Shown in pieces: positions 57,646 through 64,000 of a DNA stretch of 64,000 bases. The notes beneath the pieces are model-generated. The model had not been told where the DNA came from. It saw only the letters and a program-made list of their open reading frames with translations, and did not search any database. This stretch comes from an uncultured Bacteroidota bacterium (GTDB lineage Bacteria > Bacteroidota > Bacteroidia > Flavobacteriales > Flavobacteriaceae): NCBI GenBank assembly GCA_902619315.1, contig CACNDW010000005.1:1-64000 (forward strand), given 5' to 3'. Both the position numbers and the translations under genes were made by a program. Numbering within the stretch: position 1 is the stretch's first letter; each line of letters starts with the position of its first letter.

Positions 57646-58263
57646 ATGTTAAAAAGTATATATATTAAATCAATTATTGCCTTAAGTTTATTTATCCTAA
57701 TATTATCGTGTTCAAAGGACAGCGATCCAGATCCTGTACATGAGGAGGAAGTTATCACTTTGGTAACTTTGGAAGTTACTAAAGTAGGATCCTCAGAGAC
57801 AAAAAAATATAATTTCGAAGTAGAAGGTCACGATCACGGTGAGGAGGATCATGAAGAGGAAGATCATGACGATCATGACGATCATGATGGAGAACATCTT
57901 GAAATTGAATTAGAAGCAAATTCAAGTTACAATGTATCTATGATGATATATAATGATACTGATCCAGATAATATTGAAGATATTACACCCGAGATTATTG
58001 AAGAGGTAAATGAGCACCAAATATTTTATGCAATCACAGATGAACTAAGCGGGTTTTCAATATCATCTGCATCAAATGACCCGAAAGATAGCGAAGGGTA
58101 TCCTCTATTTCAAAAAACAACCTGGACAACAACTGGAGAAACCTCTGGAGACGTTGTTGGGTATCTTTTCCACGAGCCAACTTCAAAAACGGGCTCCACA
58201 AGAAATGATTTTGGTGGAGCGGTTGACTTTGAAATTGAGTTTGAGGTACACGTTGAAGAATGA
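57646..58263 (+). CDS. His/Asp/Glu-rich lipoprotein, putative metal binder
   Basis: A 205-residue protein. The signal ends in LILSCSKD (lipobox Cys22). Residues 61-84 form a low-complexity stretch with seven His among Asp, Glu and Gly, encoded in part by a 9-base tandem repeat. The rest is an acidic beta-rich domain (VTLVTLEV..., SSYNVSMMIYNDTDP..., ending in DFEIEFEVHVEE). No known domain is recognised with confidence. It overlaps the TonB receptor gene by four bases (ATGA), so it is translationally coupled. I infer a surface or periplasmic protein that gathers a divalent metal such as zinc, nickel or copper for the receptor. Confidence 0.7.
   Translation: MLKSIYIKSIIALSLFILILSCSKDSDPDPVHEEEVITLVTLEVTKVGSSETKKYNFEVEGHDHGEEDHEEEDHDDHDDHDGEHLEIELEANSSYNVSMMIYNDTDPDNIEDITPEIIEEVNEHQIFYAITDELSGFSISSASNDPKDSEGYPLFQKTTWTTTGETSGDVVGYLFHEPTSKTGSTRNDFGGAVDFEIEFEVHVEE
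57862..57888 (+). repeat. 9-base tandem repeat in the His-rich segment
   Basis: GATCATGAC occurs three times in a row, the last copy ending in T, encoding Asp-His-Asp units. As the unit is a multiple of three, copy-number change would alter the number of His residues without shifting the frame. Confidence 0.85.
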
Positions 58264-60734
58264 GTTTTTTAAGTTTTTTTGCAAAACTATTTAACTCTAA
58301 TTCTAAACATTGTAAATGTAAAAGTTGTAATAGACAAAAAACTGCGGTCGGCTTATCAATGTTGGCCGCGGGTTTTTGTTATTGCCAGAATTGTGATTTA
58401 CAGGTTTATGGGCAAATTTTAGATTTACATGAAAATTCCCCATTAAGCTTTGCAGTGATTGAAGTTATTGATAGCGATTATAAAGATTTTTCAGATTCCG
58501 ATGGTTTTTTTTTACTTAGAAATCTATGCTCTGGAAAAATTAAAATTAAAATTTCTCATCCCAGTTGTAATGATTTTTTTGAGGAATTAAATATTGATAA
58601 CTCAATTTCCAAGAAGTTTTATCTTGAACATCACGTTGAATCCCTTGAAGAAGTAATTCTAGATCAAAGCAGATTAAAACAACTTTCAACTACTGCGAAA
58701 ACATATTCATTGAGCGATTTACAAAAAGACCAATACAGCGGAAGGGGGCTTGCCAAAGCACTTGAGCAAATCAGCGGTGTAAATATTCTCAACACAGGTA
58801 ATGTAATTTCAAAACCCATGATTCATGGAATGTTTGGGAGTCGAGTAGGGATAATTTATGATGGTGTGCAGATAGAAAATCAACAATGGGGGCAAGATCA
58901 TGCCCCAAATATCGACCAAAATGCTTTTGAGGAGATTCGATTGATTAAAGGAGCGGGAGTTCTCAAGTATTCGGGTGACACCGCAGGTGGAGTTATTGTT
59001 CTTGAGAGTGAACTTCCAAAAATTAATGATTCTTTATATGGAAAATCAATTGTAAGCGGAATGTCCAATGGACGAGGATTAAATCTCACTAGTTCATGGA
59101 CTAAGTCTTACAATAGCGGTAATTATTTCAAAGTGCAAGGCATGATGAAAAGGATGGGTGATTTGTCTGCTCCTAACTATATTCTCTCCAATACGGGCAC
59201 TGACGAAAATAATATTTCATTTTCATTTGGCAGAAATAAAATCCTAAATCGTTGGAAGACCAATTTTAGTTTTTTTAGTCAAGAGATCGGTATACTTAGA
59301 AGCTCTCACATTGGAAATGTGGGCGATCTTGTATATGCAATCGAATTAGCATCGCCCACGATTATCATGCCATTTAGTCATGATATTAACCCACCTTATC
59401 AATCAAATAAACATTACACAGCTGGAATTGAATATACCAGAAGTAACCTTAACAAAGGAAAATTTAATTTTAAGTATAGTTGGCAAAGAAATAATAGAAA
59501 GGAGTATGATGTTAGAAGAGCTTCTTTCAAAGAAATACCTTCACTTGATTTGACATTAGATACTCATGACTTTATTTCAAGCTATCAGTGGAAAAGATCT
59601 GATTGGTCATTTGATGGAGGAATATTTCTTAGAATTCAAGACAACTATTCAAATCCAAATACAGGCATAAGAAGGTTGATCCCTGATTACATACGTACCG
59701 AATCAGGAAATTATTTTACTTCAAGTTTTAATCCATCTAATGATTTTAGTTTAGGATTTGGATTCCGTTACACTAATCAATATAATCATGTTAAAAAATA
59801 TTATGAGAATACTCGTTGGGAGGAGGAAAATTTTCAGGAAAGGTTAGGGGACTTTGTAATTGACGAAATACTGAGTCAAAAGTTAGTCGAACAAAAGTTG
59901 ATTTTTAATAATATTTCAATAAATGTCGGTGTGAAGTTTCCTGTCTTCGAGCATATGAAATTTAACTTAAATTTATTTCATACAGAACGTGCACCAGACA
60001 TTGCTGAATTATTCAGTGACGGACTACACCATTCTTTGGCAACAATTGAATATGGAAATCCATTTTTAAAAAGTGAAAAAACTCAAAAGCTCGTAATTAA
60101 TCTTGAAAAAAGAATTGGAGATTTAAAATTTAATATTAGTCCTTATTTTACAAATGGACAAAATTATATGGTTATTGAACCCTCTGGTTTTGAATACACC
60201 ATAAGGGGAACTTTCCCTGTTTGGGAGTATAGGCCTCTTAGTTCAACTATTCGAGGAGTTGACATAGATTTTAATTATGAATTAAATGATTATTTAAAAT
60301 TTAGTAGCAATTCATCTTGGATTGAAGGATTTGAAAAAAATAATAAAACACCCTTAATTAACATTCCGCCATTTTCAACTAACAATTATTTACAAATTTC
60401 AATACCTAAATGGAAATCATTTCTTTTTACTATTTCAAGTAAAAATATTTTTAGTCAAAATCGATATCCAAATCATAATTTTGAAACTTCTGTTGTGGAA
60501 TATGGAGAAAGAGTTGACAAGATTGTCGACATTAGTACACCTCCAGATGCATATAATCTACTTGGAATGGAGTTTCATTGGGGGCCTTATTCGTTTTTAT
60601 CTGATAAAGTAAGTATATCTCTTATCTTTGATAATATATTAGATAAAAATTATAGAAATTACCTCAATCGATTGAGGTTTTACGCAGATGAAATGGGAAG
60701 AAATGTAATGTTTCAAATCAAGATAAATCACTGA
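58260..60734 (+). CDS. TonB-dependent receptor with two CxCxxC motifs at the N-terminus
   Basis: An 824-residue outer membrane receptor. Residues about 47-125 are a CarboxypepD_reg-like beta sandwich (YGQILDLHENSPLSFAVIEV). A plug domain follows, with GRGLAKALEQISGVNILNTG, MIHGMFGSRVGIIYDGVQ and LKYSGDTAGGVIVLES, then a barrel ending in RFYADEMGRNVMFQIKI. The N-terminus is unusual: HCKCKSC (17-23) before and CYCQNC (40-45) inside or just after the hydrophobic signal segment, both CxCxxC. It is encoded directly after a His-rich lipoprotein (ATGA overlap). I infer metal or metallophore uptake, comparable to ZnuD-type receptors, but the ligand is unproven. Confidence 0.88.
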   Translation: MSFLSFFAKLFNSNSKHCKCKSCNRQKTAVGLSMLAAGFCYCQNCDLQVYGQILDLHENSPLSFAVIEVIDSDYKDFSDSDGFFLLRNLCSGKIKIKISHPSCNDFFEELNIDNSISKKFYLEHHVESLEEVILDQSRLKQLSTTAKTYSLSDLQKDQYSGRGLAKALEQISGVNILNTGNVISKPMIHGMFGSRVGIIYDGVQIENQQWGQDHAPNIDQNAFEEIRLIKGAGVLKYSGDTAGGVIVLESELPKINDSLYGKSIVSGMSNGRGLNLTSSWTKSYNSGNYFKVQGMMKRMGDLSAPNYILSNTGTDENNISFSFGRNKILNRWKTNFSFFSQEIGILRSSHIGNVGDLVYAIELASPTIIMPFSHDINPPYQSNKHYTAGIEYTRSNLNKGKFNFKYSWQRNNRKEYDVRRASFKEIPSLDLTLDTHDFISSYQWKRSDWSFDGGIFLRIQDNYSNPNTGIRRLIPDYIRTESGNYFTSSFNPSNDFSLGFGFRYTNQYNHVKKYYENTRWEEENFQERLGDFVIDEILSQKLVEQKLIFNNISINVGVKFPVFEHMKFNLNLFHTERAPDIAELFSDGLHHSLATIEYGNPFLKSEKTQKLVINLEKRIGDLKFNISPYFTNGQNYMVIEPSGFEYTIRGTFPVWEYRPLSSTIRGVDIDFNYELNDYLKFSSNSSWIEGFEKNNKTPLINIPPFSTNNYLQISIPKWKSFLFTISSKNIFSQNRYPNHNFETSVVEYGERVDKIVDISTPPDAYNLLGMEFHWGPYSFLSDKVSISLIFDNILDKNYRNYLNRLRFYADEMGRNVMFQIKINH

Positions 60735-60739
60735 ATACT

Positions 60740-61300
60740 TTGAGGGGTTGTAATTTAATAATTTTGATTTTCTTTTTTACTACTTCAATGTTAGGCGCTC
60801 AGCTATATAGAGACGAATACATTGAACCAATTAGTGATCCCTCAGCCCAAGGTCAAAGGTTTTTTGTAGAGGATTTGTTGGATATTGCAGGCTATGTACC
60901 CGAAAAAATTGATATATATCAAACCTTGCCCAATAGTGCGCGTGTATTCAGGATAAAACTAGACAGTATTAATGGTGGTTTTGTTTTTGTAAGATGGGAC
61001 AAAGCTAAAAAAGAAAACTATGTTGCTAATAAAATGATTGATCCAGGGGTTTACTACAATTTAAAGGCGGCTAAAGAAATAATGAGAAAACAAACCAATA
61101 AGGCAAATTTTACTGTGGATGATGTTGCCCTTCAAGCACCGGATCAAGATCAAATAAACAGTGCTGATTTACAGGAACTTAGGGCTGAATTTGATCTAAA
61201 GAATGAAGAAAAGAGGCTCGAGCTGGAGGAGTTAGAAAACAAGCAAAGAGCTCGGAGGGAAAAAAGAGAAAAAAGAAAGAAAGAGAAAGAATCTGATTAG
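60740..61300 (+). CDS. Exported protein of unknown function with a charged helical tail
   Basis: A 186-residue protein. The signal peptide LIILIFFFTTSMLGAQ is followed by a beta-rich domain (RFFVEDLLDIAGYVPEKIDIYQ..., FRIKLDSINGGFVFVRWDK) and then, from about residue 140, a long charged helix with many Glu, Lys and Arg that ends the protein. I recognise no family. The start is TTG, the only codon that keeps the signal peptide. It starts six bases after the TonB receptor, so it is likely the last gene of that operon. Its stop overlaps that of the convergent Rieske gene (TTAG at 61297-61300). Confidence 0.65.
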   Translation: MRGCNLIILIFFFTTSMLGAQLYRDEYIEPISDPSAQGQRFFVEDLLDIAGYVPEKIDIYQTLPNSARVFRIKLDSINGGFVFVRWDKAKKENYVANKMIDPGVYYNLKAAKEIMRKQTNKANFTVDDVALQAPDQDQINSADLQELRAEFDLKNEEKRLELEELENKQRARREKREKRKKEKESD

Positions 61301-61749
61301 CGGGTTACTGTAAGAGTATTGCCATCTATTGAAGTAGAGTAACAAGTCATGGCGGTGCTCGAGCAATCATCACTAAAAGATCTATTATGATTGCCACAAT
61401 TAAACATTGAATTGTTATAGCTCCACTGGTTATTGGCACCTTGGTGAGGACACTTATTACTGTATGCTCTTATTTCACTGTCACTGATCCTCAATAGTAG
61501 CATGTTCTCAGCGCTATAATTCATCCATCCGCCAACTTCACTAATAGCCATGAAATTAGAATCATTCAAATCAATACTTACAGTGGCTTGTTGATTCTGG
61601 GATGAACTGCTTGTGTTCTCCATGGCTGATGTTGATCCATAACCATCGTCATCGCCTGAACTACAAGCTTCAATGATACTGACACCAAACATAGAAAAAA
61701 CCACGGGTGCGCAAGCTGTTTTTAAAAAGTCTCTCCTTTTATTTTCCAT
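61297..61749 (-). CDS. Rieske 2Fe-2S protein, Tat lipoprotein
   Basis: A 150-residue protein. The N-terminus KRRDFLKTACAPVVF has a twin-arginine motif and ends in IIEACSSG, a lipobox with Cys29, so it is a Tat-exported lipoprotein. A Ser-rich linker follows. The Rieske ligands are Cys100 and His102 (CPHQG) and Cys118 and His121 (CGNHNRSF), a complete CxH-x15-CxxH set for a 2Fe-2S cluster. Such free-standing Rieske lipoproteins carry electrons in the periplasm; partner enzymes are unknown. It is single and convergent with the preceding operon. Confidence 0.88.
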   Translation of the reverse strand: MENKRRDFLKTACAPVVFSMFGVSIIEACSSGDDDGYGSTSAMENTSSSSQNQQATVSIDLNDSNFMAISEVGGWMNYSAENMLLLRISDSEIRAYSNKCPHQGANNQWSYNNSMFNCGNHNRSFSDDCSSTAMTCYSTSIDGNTLTVTR

Positions 61750-61766
61750 TACATAATTATTTTATA

Positions 61767-61774
61767 CAAATATA
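61767..61774 (-). promoter_or_regulatory. Putative -7 element for the Rieske gene
   Basis: On the minus strand TATATTTG matches TAnnTTTG and lies 17 bases before the ATG at 61749. No -33 TTG was found at the canonical distance. Confidence 0.45.
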
Positions 61775-61857
61775 ATCACTTTAGTTTAAACATTTTTAAT
61801 AATTCTTAAACAAAACTACTCATATCAGAAGTTTAAACTATTTTTACAGACAAAAAG

Positions 61858-64000
61858 ATGCGATTACTATTACTATTTCTTTTGGTTATAATGAACGCAT
61901 ATTTATTGGCTGCTCAAAGTGCAGGACAGCTCAGCGGTAGAGTTCTCGATCAACAATCACAGCTTCCTATTCAAGGTGTAACAGTCCTTCTGGAAGGCAC
62001 GACTATGGGTGTTGCTACTGATGAGGAGGGATATTTTACCTTTAATGAGGTCCCTGCACGAACTTATAATATTATAATAAGTCACTTGGGTTACCAATCC
62101 CAAACAATTTTTAACATCATTGTTAAAGCATTTGGGACCCCTCCACTAAAAATTTTATTGGAGGAATCTGCCAACGAATTGGAGGAAATTGTCGTCTTTC
62201 AAAGTCCATTTAGAACCTCTGTTGAAACCCCATTATCTACACAAACTTTTTCTGCTGTTGAAATTGAAACATATCCAGGAGGAAACAACGACATAACCAA
62301 AGTAATCCAAAGTATGCCTGGTATTTCTCCCTCCATCGGTGGTTTCAGGAATGACATCATCATCCGTGGGGGTGCCCCCAACGAATCTGTTTACTATCTC
62401 GACGGTATCGAAATTCCCAACATTAACCACTTCAGTACCCAAGGTAGTGCTGGGGGGCCTGTGGGGATGCTCAATGTCTCTTTCATAAGAGAGGTTACCC
62501 TTTCAAGTTCTGCATTTGGTGCAGAATATGACAATCCCCTATCTGGTGTGTTGTCTTTTGAACAAAGAGAAGGAAACCCCAATCGTTTTGGAGGAAATTT
62601 TAGGTTTGGTGCCAGTGAAGCAGCCTTGACCCTAGAAGGCCCACTTTTTAGAAAGGACAAAAATAATCCTGCCAAAACCACTTTATTATTTTCGGTAAGA
62701 AGAAGCTACCTTCAATTTTTATTTGAACTCATAGGTTTGCCTATTCGTCCAGACTATTGGGATTATCAATGGAAAGTCGATCATGAGATCGATGCTTACA
62801 ATACACTTGTTTTTTTAGGATTGGGCACCATCGATGATTTTTCTGTAAAAGCTCCTGATGACTTTGATTCAAGGCAACAAGCCACAATAGAACAGGTGCC
62901 GATCATTCAACAAAAAACTACTACTATAGGGGTTTCATGGAAAAGAAAATTCAAAAATGGTAAGGGATCGATGATTACCTCGTTCAGTACCAATCGTTTG
63001 CAAAATATTTTTTCTCGTTACCAAGATAATACTCAAAAAACTGGAGTGTTGTTTCAAAACGATTCCCACGAGCAGGAGACTAAAATTAGATTTCAGACCC
63101 AACATTACCTAGAACAATGGAAAGTTGCTTCCGGAACCAACATTCAATATTCTGATTATGGTAACGCTACTCGAAGTGTTCTCTATAATATTAATTATAA
63201 CACAGGGATCGATTTCATGAAATACGGACTCTTTGCCAAAGCAGAACGTAAATTCCTGGATGATAATTTGGGCCTTTCATTTGGTTTTCGGGTAGATGCG
63301 GACAGCTTCTCCCAGGGATCGAGCATGATAGATAACTTCTCGCCTCGAATGGCACTGACCTACAATCTAACTGAAGATGAAACCTGGAAAATTAATGCAT
63401 CGGTGGGGAGGTACTTCAAGATACCAACCTATACCATGTTGGGGTATCAAAACAGTCAAACAAGGTTTGTAAATAAAGATGCAAAATACATCCGCAGTGA
63501 TCATCTGGTTACAGGCTTGGAATATGCACCTGGAAATGCCTCCAGAATTACCTTAGAAGGCTTTTACAAGAAATACAGTCAATACCCCATTTCGTTGATT
63601 GATGGGGTTTCTCTTGCTAACAAAGGAGGAGGCTTTGAGGTCTTAGGTAATGAAGCAATCAGCAGCGATGGAAAAGGAAAAAGTTATGGAGTGGAAGCAC
63701 TATACCAACAGAAGCTCACCAAAAATTTCTATGGTGTTTTTGCTTATACATATTTTCACAGTCAATTTACCACAATCCAAGGGAATTACTTACCATCGGT
63801 CTGGGACAGTCGACATTTGATTTCCTTCTCGGGAGGATACAAACTGAAAAGAAACTGGGAGATCAGTGCCCGTTGGCGATTTTCAGGAAAAACCCCCTAT
63901 ATTCCAGTCGATCAAAATGCTACACTGGCGGCCTATCCAGAAGTGGTATTGGATTATAATCAATTGGGAAATGTAAAGTTGGATCCTTTTAACTTAGCAG
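61858..64000 (+). CDS. TonB-dependent receptor with carboxypeptidase-like domain (partial)
   Basis: An open frame from ATG 61858 runs off the right edge, giving 714 codons of the N-terminal part. The signal peptide (LLLLFLLVIMNAYLLAAQ) is followed by a CarboxypepD_reg-like domain (LSGRVLDQQSQLPIQGVTVL). The plug has SMPGISPSIGGFRNDIIIRGG and ESVYYLDGIEIPNINHF, then a barrel with GRYFKIPTYTMLG and RWRFSGKTPYIPVD. The pattern is that of a TonB receptor with a SusC-like front domain; no SusD-like gene is visible because the gene continues beyond the window. The ligand is unknown. Confidence 0.92.
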   Translation, partial: MRLLLLFLLVIMNAYLLAAQSAGQLSGRVLDQQSQLPIQGVTVLLEGTTMGVATDEEGYFTFNEVPARTYNIIISHLGYQSQTIFNIIVKAFGTPPLKILLEESANELEEIVVFQSPFRTSVETPLSTQTFSAVEIETYPGGNNDITKVIQSMPGISPSIGGFRNDIIIRGGAPNESVYYLDGIEIPNINHFSTQGSAGGPVGMLNVSFIREVTLSSSAFGAEYDNPLSGVLSFEQREGNPNRFGGNFRFGASEAALTLEGPLFRKDKNNPAKTTLLFSVRRSYLQFLFELIGLPIRPDYWDYQWKVDHEIDAYNTLVFLGLGTIDDFSVKAPDDFDSRQQATIEQVPIIQQKTTTIGVSWKRKFKNGKGSMITSFSTNRLQNIFSRYQDNTQKTGVLFQNDSHEQETKIRFQTQHYLEQWKVASGTNIQYSDYGNATRSVLYNINYNTGIDFMKYGLFAKAERKFLDDNLGLSFGFRVDADSFSQGSSMIDNFSPRMALTYNLTEDETWKINASVGRYFKIPTYTMLGYQNSQTRFVNKDAKYIRSDHLVTGLEYAPGNASRITLEGFYKKYSQYPISLIDGVSLANKGGGFEVLGNEAISSDGKGKSYGVEALYQQKLTKNFYGVFAYTYFHSQFTTIQGNYLPSVWDSRHLISFSGGYKLKRNWEISARWRFSGKTPYIPVDQNATLAAYPEVVLDYNQLGNVKLDPFNLA

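Overview
The window is AT-rich chromosomal DNA from a member of the Bacteroidota, most likely class Flavobacteriia. The gliding/type IX secretion protein SprA, a T9SS-sorted exoprotease, SusC-like TonB receptors, the fused malic enzyme MaeB, tandem cytochrome oxidase subunit III genes, CTC-type L25 and Bacteroidota-type promoters (TAnnTTTG at -7) all point there. No insertion sequence, phage, CRISPR array or rRNA operon is visible, and no gap between genes exceeds about 170 bases. Most of the window is a housekeeping backbone, with accessory envelope and catabolic genes at both ends.

Left end (1-4684): four genes coupled by ATGA overlaps (SSS-family symporter tail, DUF4434 protein, N-acylglucosamine 2-epimerase-family protein, FAD-dependent oxidoreductase lipoprotein) form a probable sugar uptake and conversion operon with unknown substrate. 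From 4805 to 21472 a conserved block follows: maeB, ruvA, sprA, gcvH, a TonB protein, then cyoE and a cytochrome oxidase assembly cluster (two subunit III proteins, subunit IV, a thioredoxin-fold protein, SCO, DUF420, a small Cys protein). From 21550 to 27317 lies a MacB-type export operon: ATPase, two permeases, adaptor and TolC. The second permease is frameshifted at a run of seven G.

The middle (27371-51905) holds core genes. They are tsaB, an Nfu-type Fe-S protein, a gamma carbonic anhydrase, a minus-strand outer membrane biogenesis operon (DUF6089, uppS, bamA, two ompH/skp), nadK, pdxJ, an esterase, a GNAT enzyme, aspartate kinase, a 2-hydroxyacid dehydrogenase, mgtE, rsmA, DUF4286, serS and ribF. 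A secreted metalloprotease with a T9SS tail and a fibronectin-type lipoprotein come next, then pth, rplY, prs and a tRNA-Leu.

The right end (51966-64000) is accessory and envelope-directed. It has two lipoprotein hydrolases (calcineurin-like and EEP), a Tat-exported gluconate dehydrogenase subunit 3-like protein with a GMC oxidoreductase, and a lipoprotein with the Cys pair of a true formylglycine-generating enzyme. A putative metal-handling operon follows: a small His/Cys exported protein, a His/Asp/Glu-rich lipoprotein, a TonB receptor with two CxCxxC motifs around its signal sequence, and a charged secreted protein. A Tat Rieske lipoprotein faces it, and a second TonB receptor runs off the edge. 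This putative metal operon is the best candidate for an under-described system. The frameshift at the G run, the lipoprotein FGE, start-codon-adjacent promoters, TTG starts on exported proteins and stop-stop overlaps of convergent genes are the other points worth checking.
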